64,000 bases of DNA from positions 62,001 through 126,000 of the forward strand of contig RHLJ01000002.1 of NCBI GenBank assembly GCA_003712055.1, in the 5' to 3' direction. Numbering within the stretch: the first letter of the stretch is position 1; the number at the start of each line of letters is the position of its first letter. Of this stretch, positions 53,316 through 61,217 are shown piece by piece. The notes beneath the pieces are model-generated. The model saw only the letters and a list, made by a program, of their open reading frames with translations. It was not told the DNA's origin and made no database searches. The stretch is from Balneola sp. GTDB lineage: Bacteria > Bacteroidota > Rhodothermia > Balneolales > Balneolaceae. The translations under genes were made by a program, and so were the position numbers.

Positions 53316-54707
53316 TCACATTTCCTTTTTTATTCTCTCATAATCTCTTAGCGCTTCAAATACCTGGTGATCTTTTGGGTAAACCTGGTCAAAGAATTTT
53401 TTAGACGTTGAAAAAAATTTATCAGCAAAATCAACCTTTTCCATATTCAAATATGACAATCCAAGGTGAAAATTCAAATTGCCTAAAATTTCTTTGTCTG
53501 AATATAAATCGGTTAAGTGTGTGAGCAATTCAACTAATTCGGTTTCTTGGTTACTATCAAAAAAAAGATCTATTAAATCAGAAAGAGCTGCTGGATTTTT
53601 AGGTTCAATTTTAAAAAGTTGAATAGAATACTTTTTTGCTTCTTCTATTAATCCTTGTGAAAGAGTTTCAACTATTATCTTTTTCAAATAAGTGTAGTGA
53701 GTTGGAAAACAGTCAATCCCTTTAATAAAATTTTGGAGGGCACTTTGGTCATCATTCATCTCTTTATACCACATTCCAATCTTAAAATACTTATCAGCCT
53801 TTTCTTCAGGGTCTTTTGACTGCTCAATTTCCGTAAGGTTTTGCTGTATTACTAAGTGATTATCAAATTCAATTTTTCCGGCCTTTGCAACTTTTAAAAC
53901 ATGCTGAAGCTTTCGGATATTTTTATTTAATAATTCTATAGGAGTGAATAAAACGATATAAAAAATATAGTTTTCAAATTCAATAAAGCCAGTAGCTTCA
54001 ATAAAGGAGTATCTAGGAATTTCTGCGATTCTTATCTTAGTTTTTAATGCGTCTGTCCTTTTTACAGTATTTTTATATGTAAACTTTGATCCTTTGTCGA
54101 ACTTTAAGAGTCGAGCATTTTGAAAATCGATTAATTTCTCGATGTCATATTCTGGAAAATCCTTTTTCCAAAATTGCATATACATCCATTCATTTTTCTT
54201 TTGGGCTTCTTCAAGTGTTAAGCCACGCTGATGAATTGTAGCAAAAGAATTTACCTTTTCTTTTAAATTTAGTACCCATCCGAATGGAGCGGGGACAAGA
54301 ACAAAGAAGTGTCCTGAATATGGTATGGCACCAAAACCTTGAAATACTTTTAATTCTTCAAAATTTAGAATGTCAAGCTCTACGTGTTGATTTCCATAGT
54401 ATGCTCTATTAATTGCAGCTTTTGAATATCCTTTCTGAGTGATAATAACACCTTGATGTGCTTCTACATCTTCAACCATTGAACAAAAGCTTTCGATTTT
54501 TTTGACATCAATTTTTTCTGAAAAATTTTTGCAATCAACAACAATTTTTAATTCATACCCAGCAATTTCTCCTTCAATTAAAATGTCAATTTGTCGAGGT
54601 ACCTTAGAAAACTTTCCGAGAATTTTCTGGTCAAATGAAATCGTTGTCTCAGGATAAGTTTCCTTAAAGTATTCAAAGATTTCTTTTTCGTACTCTTTCC
54701 AATTCAT
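53316..54707 (-). CDS. PD-(D/E)XK (Mrr-type) endonuclease-like protein with TPR C-terminus
   Basis: A 463-residue protein. Residues ~1-120 look like an Mrr_cat/PD-(D/E)XK nuclease: RQIDILIEG (D41), then IVVDCKNFSEKI (D58, K60), and HQGVIITQKGYSKAAINRA. A middle beta-rich part (130-290) is unfamiliar. The C-terminal ~160 residues are helical TPR-like units (ADKYFKIGMWYKEMNDDQSALQNF and so on). It stands alone, with AT-rich codon use. A restriction or abortive-infection role is plausible but the other partners (methylase, helicase) are absent here. The start is 200 bp from the PadR gene. Confidence 0.72.
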   Translation of the reverse strand: MNWKEYEKEIFEYFKETYPETTISFDQKILGKFSKVPRQIDILIEGEIAGYELKIVVDCKNFSEKIDVKKIESFCSMVEDVEAHQGVIITQKGYSKAAINRAYYGNQHVELDILNFEELKVFQGFGAIPYSGHFFVLVPAPFGWVLNLKEKVNSFATIHQRGLTLEEAQKKNEWMYMQFWKKDFPEYDIEKLIDFQNARLLKFDKGSKFTYKNTVKRTDALKTKIRIAEIPRYSFIEATGFIEFENYIFYIVLFTPIELLNKNIRKLQHVLKVAKAGKIEFDNHLVIQQNLTEIEQSKDPEEKADKYFKIGMWYKEMNDDQSALQNFIKGIDCFPTHYTYLKKIIVETLSQGLIEEAKKYSIQLFKIEPKNPAALSDLIDLFFDSNQETELVELLTHLTDLYSDKEILGNLNFHLGLSYLNMEKVDFADKFFSTSKKFFDQVYPKDHQVFEALRDYERIKKEM

Positions 54708-54751
54708 TTTGGTCTATTAATATTCTAGATAAGTCATAACATTAAGTAATT

Positions 54752-54765
54752 GTTAGCGCTTTAAA
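54752..54765. promoter_or_regulatory. GCGCT-centred operator-like site
   Basis: TGTTAGCGCTTTAAACG resembles the TGTAAGCGCTTT sites at 9324 and 9627, in the 196-bp gap between the nuclease-like gene and the PadR gene. Weak on its own. Confidence 0.25.
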
Positions 54766-54876
54766 CGTATCGTGTTTCTCCTTCCAAATCAATGAGATGT
54801 TCAAAGTTTCGAGAACTATTTGATCCAGTCCGAAACTTATTTCTTTCTAAAAAGTAGAGGTTATCGTTTTTTCCTC

Positions 54877-54884
54877 TATATTTG
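54877..54884 (+). promoter_or_regulatory. Promoter -7 box for the PadR gene
   Basis: TATATTTG 20 nt before the ATG at 54904. A -33 TTG at proper spacing is not obvious. Confidence 0.35.
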
Positions 54885-54903
54885 TTCTACAAATTAAAAA
54901 GAT

Positions 54904-55245
54904 ATGAAAGAAACAAAACTCGGAGATTTTGAAGAAACCTTGCTTCTTATTGTGGGAATCCTTGATAAAGAAGCCTATGCCTTCAAGATCGCAGAAGAAT
55001 TTGAAGACCAACTCAAACGCTCTGTGTCAATCGGAGCAGTGCATTCTACCTTAAATCGCTTAGGAGATAAAGGCTTTCTCACTTCCAAGATGGGAGATCC
55101 GACTGCCGAGCGAGGAGGGAGGAGAAAACGCATTTATGAAATCACTGCGGAGGGGCATCGAGCCTTGAAAAACTCTCGTGAAATCAAGCTTTCGCTATGG
55201 AACCAGTTTCCTGCCTTTGCAAACCTAAAGTTTAGGGTAGGGTAG
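54904..55245 (+). CDS. PadR-family transcriptional regulator
   Basis: A 113-residue PadR-type winged-helix protein: LGDFEETLLLIVGILDKEAYAFKIAEEFE, SIGAVHSTLNRLGDKGFLTSK, and the wing GDPTAERGGRRKRIYEITAEGHRAL. PadR genes of this size regularly precede FtsX/MacB permeases with the same N-terminal prefix, as here; it would repress them. The 179 bp to the next gene include copy E of the palindromic repeat. Confidence 0.9.
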   Translation: MKETKLGDFEETLLLIVGILDKEAYAFKIAEEFEDQLKRSVSIGAVHSTLNRLGDKGFLTSKMGDPTAERGGRRKRIYEITAEGHRALKNSREIKLSLWNQFPAFANLKFRVG

Positions 55246-55276
55246 TGATAATTATCTCAAATCAAATACCAGTTTT

Positions 55277-55373
55277 GTCATTCCGCGGCGTATGCCCGGA
55301 ATCTAGATTTATCTTAAAGATCAGAATTCAATGCTTTAAGGAAGATTCAGATTCCTGCTTCCGCAGGAATGAC
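55277..55373. repeat. Palindromic element, copy E
   Basis: GTCATTCCGCGGCGTATGCC to CCGCAGGAATGAC over ~97 bp, imperfect palindrome, located between padR-like gene and the permease gene. It shares CCGGAATCTAGATTTA with copy C at 43110. Confidence 0.65.
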
Positions 55374-55424
55374 TTATTAGAGAAATGCTGGTTAACTCTT
55401 CCTACAAGACAAGGAGTATACTAA

Positions 55425-58037
55425 ATGGAATCCAGGCCTCCTGAATTAGCTGAACGGTTTTTATGCTTCTTCCTCAAACAAGAGTTTCAGGAAGAGGTAC
55501 TTGGTGATTTAGAAGAGGCTTACTATTTCGCTTTGAGGGAGCACACCGAACGAAGAGCAGCTCTCTTGTACTGGTTCCAGGTGCTTAACTATCTCCGCCC
55601 CTTTGCTATTAAAAATTTCCGCTCACCCGAAATCTATCCTGTTATGCTATCTCACAATATCAAAATCAGTTATCGTACCCTGCTCAAGAACAAGACCTAC
55701 TCCCTGATAAATATTTTGGGTCTGGCCATAGGTATCACTGTTTCTATCTTCATAGGACTTTGGGTACTGGATGAATATTCCTTCAACAAAAATCATGAGC
55801 ATTATGATCGAATAGTCCAGGTATTCCGAAAGAATGTTACACCTGAAGCAATTTATATCAATAGTTCTATGACAGGTGCACTTGGAGAAGAGCTAAATGA
55901 GAAGTTTCCCCATTATTTCGAATACACGGCGCTAACTTTTTTTAGACCCAGTGAGCAGGTTCTTAGTATCGGTGAAAATTCCTTTGAAGAAATGGGGTAT
56001 TTCTTTCAGCCAGATATCACTCATATTCTTTCGCTACCCATGTTGGAAGGCTCGAGAGATGCTCTTCAAAATCCGAGCAATGTGATTATCTCGAAATCAT
56101 TTGCAGACAAAGCTTTTAGAAATGAACAGGCTATTGGACAAACGGTAAATTTGAATGCGAATGTAGATTTGATAGTGGCCGGAGTGTATGAGGACCTCCC
56201 ACAAAACTCGACTTTTGGAGATGCTTCCTTCCTTATTTCCCAGGCACTCTTCTATAATGAGCAAAATCCCTATGGATGGGACAACTATAACATGAAGTTA
56301 TTTGCTTTGCTCCGACCCGGCGTAAATGTCGAAGATGCTTCAGAAGCGATTAAAGATGTTATCAAGCCCTACCGGGATGAATTGTACAATAAAGGAGAGA
56401 TTTTTTTGCTTCCTATGAGGGACTGGAATCTGAATTCTACTTTTGAAAATGGGGTACAGGTAGCTAGCCAAAAAGTGCAATTCATTCGATTATTTATTGT
56501 CATAGGGCTGTTTATCCCGCTCATTGGATGTATCAACTTTATGAATTTGAATACCGCCCAATATCAAACAAGAGGGAAAGAAGTAGGTATCCGAAAAACC
56601 TTAGGATCGGTGAGAGCTACTGTAGCCAGTCAGTTCCTGGTTGAGTCGTTTATGTATGTATTTGGTGCCTTAATGGTCTCTTTGGTATTGGTATATGCCT
56701 TGCTTCCCGGCTTTAATGAAATCTCCGGAAAGGAAGTCACACTTCCCTGGATGTTCCCCGCTTTCTGGTTGTTGTGCCTGGTATTCAGCTTAATCGTTTC
56801 TTTGTTTGCGGGTAGCTATCCTGCTTTTTTCTTGTCTTCATTTAATCCGATGGAAGCTATAAAGGGGAAATTGAGACAAGGAAGAAAAAGTATTCGGTTT
56901 CGCCAGGCCCTGGTGGTGTTTCAATTTACTATTTCCATCTTTCTGATTATTGGAACCATCACTATTCATGAGCAGATCAATCATGCCAAGAATAGATCCA
57001 TGGGATATGAAAAGGAAGGATTGATCACCATAAGAGGACGAAATGCTGACTTTGCCCAGAAAGGAGAGTTATTGAGAGAAGAGCTGAAAAGAACAGGAGC
57101 TGTTGAAGAAGTTGCTTTTTCAAACTATCCATTGACTAATACACTTGGTAATAACGGTGGGTTTAGTGTTGAAGGATCAACAGAAATAAACCAGGAGACG
57201 TTTAACACAATCTATGTGACTCCGGAATATGGGGCAGCAGCGCAATGGGAATTGGTGGCAGGTCGTGATTTTAACAGAGATCAGGGAATTGAGATCAATT
57301 CAATTATCCTGAGTGAATCGGGGGTTGCGCAGTTAGGGCTTACAGACCCTATCGGAAAAGAAATTACTGCTCATAACAACACATTTAATGGCCAAACTAA
57401 TTTTACGATCATTGGCGTGGTGAAGGATATGATCAAAGGCTCTCCTTTTAACGATCCTGTTCCACTCATGCTTTTTCCAAATACTAGTACTAACCGAAGG
57501 GGATTTATGTTCGTGCGGCTCAACCCCGACATGCCCTATGGCGAATCGATTGCGGCTGTTCAGGAAAGTTTTCACAGCGTGTTACCCGATCACCCCTTTT
57601 ATGCCCATTTTGCGGACGACCAATACCTGGCAAAGTTCAAGTCCGAAGATCAAACAGGTACATTGGCAACACTCTTCAGTACACTAGCCATTTTGATAAG
57701 CTGCCTTGGATTATTTGGTCTTTCAGCATTTATGGTTACTCAGCGTGTTAAAGAAATTGGAATCCGAAAAGTGCTCGGAGCTTCTATTACTAATTTGTGG
57801 ATGCTGTTGTCCAAAGATTTTGGTCAGTTAGTAATTATCGCTTGTGTGATTGCTTTACCTGCTGCCTTTTATGCGATGAATAGCTGGTTACAAAACTATG
57901 AGTTTAGAATACCATTGTATTGGTGGATTTTTGTAGCTGGAGCGGTCTCTTGTTTGGTAGTTACTATGCTAACGGTGAGTTACCACTCGATAAGAGCTTC
58001 ACTGGCTAATCCGGTTGAGTCTTTGAGATCGGAGTAG
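55425..58037 (+). CDS. FtsX/MacB-type ABC transporter permease with N-terminal prefix domain
   Basis: An 870-residue inner-membrane protein. Residues ~1-70 form the 'permease prefix' (PPELAERFLCFFLKQEFQEEVLGDLEEAYY), followed by two MacB-PCD/FtsX halves: TM1 near 85-105 (ILGLAIGITVSIFIGLWVL), periplasmic domain, TMs at 345-460, a second periplasmic domain, and C-terminal TMs (LISCLGLFGLSAFM, GIRKVLGA). No ATPase gene is adjacent, so the partner ATPase lies elsewhere or is shared. The PadR gene upstream probably controls it; likely role is efflux of lipids, peptides or macrolide-type drugs. Confidence 0.92.
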   Translation: MESRPPELAERFLCFFLKQEFQEEVLGDLEEAYYFALREHTERRAALLYWFQVLNYLRPFAIKNFRSPEIYPVMLSHNIKISYRTLLKNKTYSLINILGLAIGITVSIFIGLWVLDEYSFNKNHEHYDRIVQVFRKNVTPEAIYINSSMTGALGEELNEKFPHYFEYTALTFFRPSEQVLSIGENSFEEMGYFFQPDITHILSLPMLEGSRDALQNPSNVIISKSFADKAFRNEQAIGQTVNLNANVDLIVAGVYEDLPQNSTFGDASFLISQALFYNEQNPYGWDNYNMKLFALLRPGVNVEDASEAIKDVIKPYRDELYNKGEIFLLPMRDWNLNSTFENGVQVASQKVQFIRLFIVIGLFIPLIGCINFMNLNTAQYQTRGKEVGIRKTLGSVRATVASQFLVESFMYVFGALMVSLVLVYALLPGFNEISGKEVTLPWMFPAFWLLCLVFSLIVSLFAGSYPAFFLSSFNPMEAIKGKLRQGRKSIRFRQALVVFQFTISIFLIIGTITIHEQINHAKNRSMGYEKEGLITIRGRNADFAQKGELLREELKRTGAVEEVAFSNYPLTNTLGNNGGFSVEGSTEINQETFNTIYVTPEYGAAAQWELVAGRDFNRDQGIEINSIILSESGVAQLGLTDPIGKEITAHNNTFNGQTNFTIIGVVKDMIKGSPFNDPVPLMLFPNTSTNRRGFMFVRLNPDMPYGESIAAVQESFHSVLPDHPFYAHFADDQYLAKFKSEDQTGTLATLFSTLAILISCLGLFGLSAFMVTQRVKEIGIRKVLGASITNLWMLLSKDFGQLVIIACVIALPAAFYAMNSWLQNYEFRIPLYWWIFVAGAVSCLVVTMLTVSYHSIRASLANPVESLRSE

Positions 58038-58048
58038 TTCTTTTATTA

Positions 58049-58125
58049 GTCATTCTGAGGCTACCGCCGAAGAATCTAATCGGGTTCTATCCGGTAAGAT
58101 CCTTCGCAAGTATGCTCAGGATGAC
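58049..58125. repeat. 77-bp palindromic element, copy F
   Basis: GTCATTCTGAGGCTACCGCC to GCTCAGGATGAC. It is nearly identical to the reverse complement of copy D (48460). Its right end, 58116-58125, contains the stop and last codons of the phosphotransferase gene, so the element has supplied that gene's C-terminus. Confidence 0.8.
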
Positions 58126-58973
58126 TTCAAAAAAGAAAAGATATTAGCACCCAATTCCTCATACTCTGTACCTGAGGTCCTAAAAACTACGGCAAAAAAC
58201 ACAGCCCAGCCTTTTGCACGGGTAATGGTTGAGGGTGTAGCTCCATATTCTTCTACAAGATCTTCTCTTAGAGTTTTTGTCATCGGAAGCATCCAAAGAA
58301 TAGCAAGGTCCGTGGCAGGATCTCCTTTGGTGATGTCTCCCCAATCTATTACAGCTTGTATTATCCCTTCCTTTACAATGATATTTCCGGGGTGCAAATC
58401 TCCATGTATCAATGTGGGATTAGTATTTATTTCTTGTGCTAGGGCTTCTTCCCAAAGCTTCAATACGTGAGGAGACAACACGAGCTTATTTTTTTGAATT
58501 CGCTCATCAATCACATCTGCTTTACTTGTAAGTGGTGCATCCCTAAAAGGATTTAGAGGCGCACCTTCAGGACTGATATCATGAAGTTTTTTTAAAAAGT
58601 GAACGAGTCGAAAAAGCTCTGGTTCGGCAAGAAATGTATTTCGAGCGGCAGTACCCTCGAACCACGGAAGAATACTCCAGTGCCAGGGGTAAGAGCTGTC
58701 AGGCTTTCCAACTCTTATAGGAGCAGGGATAGGTAAAGGAAGTTGCCCTTTTAACTTTTGCGTCCATTCAATTTCATAGGTTATTAGCTCTGCTCCCAAC
58801 GCTCTTCTGGGGATTCTTACGAGGTATTGATCACCAAGTTTGTAATTCTGGTTATCCCAACCACTTCCTACCAGCTTTAGGGAAAGCTCGGAGAACTCAG
58901 GGAATTGTGAGTCAATCAGGCTTTGGACTAGTTCCTCGTCTATATTGAGATCTGAGTTAGGGTAAGCAGTCAT
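58116..58973 (-). CDS. Aminoglycoside phosphotransferase (APH)-family kinase-like protein
   Basis: A 285-residue kinase-fold protein: LVGSGWDNQNYKLGDQYLVRIPRR (nucleotide loop and Lys strand), the catalytic loop HGDLHPGNIIV (Asp in HGDLHPGN) and IDWGDITKGDPATDLAI (DxD metal). Substrate is not predictable; many such proteins phosphorylate small metabolites and not antibiotics. The last residues and stop come from the repeat at 58049-58125. It heads, on the minus strand, a short run with the lipoprotein gene 58983, 9 bp upstream. Confidence 0.87.
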   Translation of the reverse strand: MTAYPNSDLNIDEELVQSLIDSQFPEFSELSLKLVGSGWDNQNYKLGDQYLVRIPRRALGAELITYEIEWTQKLKGQLPLPIPAPIRVGKPDSSYPWHWSILPWFEGTAARNTFLAEPELFRLVHFLKKLHDISPEGAPLNPFRDAPLTSKADVIDERIQKNKLVLSPHVLKLWEEALAQEINTNPTLIHGDLHPGNIIVKEGIIQAVIDWGDITKGDPATDLAILWMLPMTKTLREDLVEEYGATPSTITRAKGWAVFFAVVFRTSGTEYEELGANIFSFLKSS

Positions 58974-58982
58974 GGAATCAGC

Positions 58983-59396
58983 TTATAAATCCCAAGGGTT
59001 CTTTCCTTCAATCTGGAGCTTCCAAATGGTATTGCTCCCATCAGAAATGCGCCTTATTTGAGTAAAATCATCATTACTTATAAAGATCATTGGAGATTCA
59101 ACGTCAAAGGCAATTTCCATTATAATAGTAAGGGTATCATTAGATGATAAGTATTCACCTGACTGTAGAATATCAGTAACAATCACTTCAGAAGTAGAGT
59201 CAGGAAAAAGTTCAAGCCATTGTGCGCAATTTACACCTTGATTCAAAAGTTCAAGGCACTCTTCGGTGGAAGAAGCAATTGGATAGACAAAGGTGGTATT
59301 TCCACTTCCAAAAAAGAAAAGCTCTTCGTCAGGATTGCTGTCACTACTACATGAAAGCCCGAAAATCAGTAGGAAAGAAAGGGTCAAAAATCTCAT
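58983..59396 (-). CDS. Small lipoprotein of unknown function
   Basis: A 137-residue lipoprotein with lipobox GLSC (Cys15), then an acidic low-complexity start (SSDSNPDEELFFFGSG). It contains four Cys (STEECLELLNQGVNCAQW pair) and beta-like strands. No family recognised. It begins 8 bp after the stop of the HEAT-like gene and ends 9 bp before the phosphotransferase gene, so the three are likely co-transcribed. Confidence 0.65.
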   Translation of the reverse strand: MRFLTLSFLLIFGLSCSSDSNPDEELFFFGSGNTTFVYPIASSTEECLELLNQGVNCAQWLELFPDSTSEVIVTDILQSGEYLSSNDTLTIIMEIAFDVESPMIFISNDDFTQIRRISDGSNTIWKLQIEGKNPWDL

Positions 59397-59403
59397 GAGC
59401 ACA

Positions 59404-59928
59404 TCAACGACTTAGTTGTGCAATAATTTTAATTGCTCGTTTCGAAACTGACTTTCTAGAATCCTGGCTATGTCTATCAAGGTGCGGGAGCATCCAGCTC
59501 TTTAGAGAGGAATCCTTCTCTGCCCAGGTAGATAATGTTCTCATGGCTTCATTGAGTACAATCCAGTCGTTATGGAATTCGAGATTTCTCTTCACAATCG
59601 ACACTGCTTGCTCATATTGCTCATCGTTCATTTGATCCTCAAGCTTTAGAAAGAGCTGGCATAAAGTCCATTGGGTTGAAGCCTGATCAATATCAGCAAT
59701 TTCGGTTAAAAACCGATCGATATAGGGTACGAGTAGCTGCTTTTCTTCTGCACACACTCTTTTCATTGCATTGGACACACGCAGGCGAACTACCTCATCT
59801 TCACTAAAGTAACAATTAAAGAGTTCATCAAAGTTGGAGTGATTGGCTAAAACTTCTTCAACCACCTCAACAGTGTTGCCCAGTGAGTTGGGATGTCCTC
59901 CGGTTAGCCGCTGCTCAAAATTATTCAT
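59404..59928 (-). CDS. HEAT/ARM-like helical repeat protein
   Basis: A 174-residue all-helical protein with helix pairs of HEAT type (NFDELFNCYFSEDEVVRLRVSNAMKRVC, ASTQWTLCQLFLKLEDQMN, VLNEAMRTLSTWAEKDSSLKSW). It ends with a basic helix. It is unrelated by eye to the other helical protein at 60086 except in style. No catalytic motif. It is the first gene of the run 59928-58116. Confidence 0.65.
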   Translation of the reverse strand: MNNFEQRLTGGHPNSLGNTVEVVEEVLANHSNFDELFNCYFSEDEVVRLRVSNAMKRVCAEEKQLLVPYIDRFLTEIADIDQASTQWTLCQLFLKLEDQMNDEQYEQAVSIVKRNLEFHNDWIVLNEAMRTLSTWAEKDSSLKSWMLPHLDRHSQDSRKSVSKRAIKIIAQLSR

Positions 59929-60006
59929 CGCCAGGTTTAGATTTTGTAAGATGCCAGATTGTTATTCCACACATTACAAGATAAGGCAAGCTCAACTTGT
60001 GTTATT

Positions 60007-60050
60007 TGTTAATGGTTATTGAGAAAACTATTCACCAATAACCATTAACA
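60007..60050. repeat. AT-rich inverted repeat
   Basis: TGTTAATGGTTATT (60007-60020) and AATAACCATTAACA (60037-60050), 14-bp perfect arms, 16-base loop. It is similar in sequence to the element at 1203 and lies between two minus-strand genes. Confidence 0.6.
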
Positions 60051-60085
60051 TACGATGTAAATATTCAAAAGCATTTTTATACTTC

Positions 60086-60598
60086 CTACTGCGATTCTTC
60101 AATCTTTCGAATAGCCTTAAGGATACTTTTTCTAATTCCTGGGGAAAGAGCGTTGACATAATGAGGTTGGGCCAGTACCAGGATTTCATGATTCAACTCA
60201 GGATATTTTTCAGCAAATCGGATCATACATTGAAAGGCAAAATGCCGAACAGAAGGTTTTTTCTGAACCTGTTCCCAAAGAGTAGTACTGTAATCATACA
60301 ACCGACTCTCTTGTTCTTCTTCCATATCCATTTTGAGGAGGATTTTGATGAACTCTCGTTGATGTCCATCCTCTAATTCCGGGAGCACATCTATTATTTC
60401 GGAAATGTAAGGAGTGATTCTAGGATCATTCTTTTTCATGTATCCTCCGATCATCCAGGTTGCTCTCCAACCGAATGGTTTTTCATCTGTGAGTGCGATA
60501 CTCATGGCCTCATCAAAACACTCAGGGTGCTCATCAAGGAACTCAACCTTTTTAAGCTTTTCACGACTCAGCAACACCGATTTGAGGAGCGGATTCAT
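60086..60598 (-). CDS. HEAT-like helical repeat protein (last gene of a DUF763 operon)
   Basis: A 170-residue helical protein: CFDEAMSIALTDEKPFGWRATWMIGGYMKKNDPRITPYISEIIDVL, EFIKILLKMDMEEEQESRLYD, HFAFQCMIRFAEKYPELNHEILVLA. The pairs of helices fit a short HEAT/ARM array. It lies 16 bp after the SDR gene, so it is probably the end of an operon that starts at 62673. No function can be assigned. Confidence 0.65.
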   Translation of the reverse strand: MNPLLKSVLLSREKLKKVEFLDEHPECFDEAMSIALTDEKPFGWRATWMIGGYMKKNDPRITPYISEIIDVLPELEDGHQREFIKILLKMDMEEEQESRLYDYSTTLWEQVQKKPSVRHFAFQCMIRFAEKYPELNHEILVLAQPHYVNALSPGIRKSILKAIRKIEESQ

Positions 60599-60614
60599 TT
60601 AGAAGGGCTTCTTA

Positions 60615-61217
60615 TTAGTCATAAACACGAATGATTTCCCCATGACCATTTCCCATAATGCTACGGACATAGGCGTTGACTACTTTTTGATTGGATATGG
60701 GATTGTGACCCGGAAAGTAATCCTTGTACTTCTCGTAGGCATCTTCCACAACTCCCAAAGCCACAGCATTTAGCCGAAATTGAGTTCGTGTCTCTAAAGC
60801 AGCAGCCTGAACAAAGCTGTGAATGGCTCCATTAACCATGGCCGCGCTTGTTGTATTCATTACTGGATCATCTGCAAGGATTCCCGTTGATAAAGTAATA
60901 GAACCGTGCTCCGAAAGATGGTTCTGACCAATTCGGACAAGATTTACCTGTCCCATTAGCTTGCTTTGGATGCCAATATAAAAGTCTTCTTCACTGAGAT
61001 CGTTAAAGGGAGCCCATTTAGCTTCCCCGGCAATACAAACAATGGCGTCCACTTCTCCAATTTGTTCAAAAGCTTTTTTGATTGAATCCGAATCTGCAAT
61101 ATCAATGAGAACATCCCCAGTATTTCTGCCACCTATCAATACGTCATGGTCGTTGGAGAAATGATCAACCACTCTTTTTCCAATAGTTCCGTTTCCGCCA
61201 ATGATTAATAGTTTCAT
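60615..61217 (-). CDS. Short-chain dehydrogenase-like protein without the usual Tyr-x3-Lys site
   Basis: A 200-residue Rossmann protein with LIIGGNGTIGKRVVDHF (nucleotide loop), VCIAGEAKWAPF and SKLMGQVNLVRIGQ. The segment that holds YxxxK in normal SDRs reads STGILADDPVMNTTSAAMVNGA, so the catalytic tyrosine is absent. It is one of a known group of short atypical SDRs. It overlaps the DUF763 gene by 4 bp and belongs to its operon. It may be a binding protein or use another mechanism. Confidence 0.82.
   Translation of the reverse strand: MKLLIIGGNGTIGKRVVDHFSNDHDVLIGGRNTGDVLIDIADSDSIKKAFEQIGEVDAIVCIAGEAKWAPFNDLSEEDFYIGIQSKLMGQVNLVRIGQNHLSEHGSITLSTGILADDPVMNTTSAAMVNGAIHSFVQAAALETRTQFRLNAVALGVVEDAYEKYKDYFPGHNPISNQKVVNAYVRSIMGNGHGEIIRVYD

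Noticed and set aside
58116-58973. Aminoglycoside resistance gene
   Set aside because: Only the general APH kinase motifs are seen; nothing supports an antibiotic substrate.
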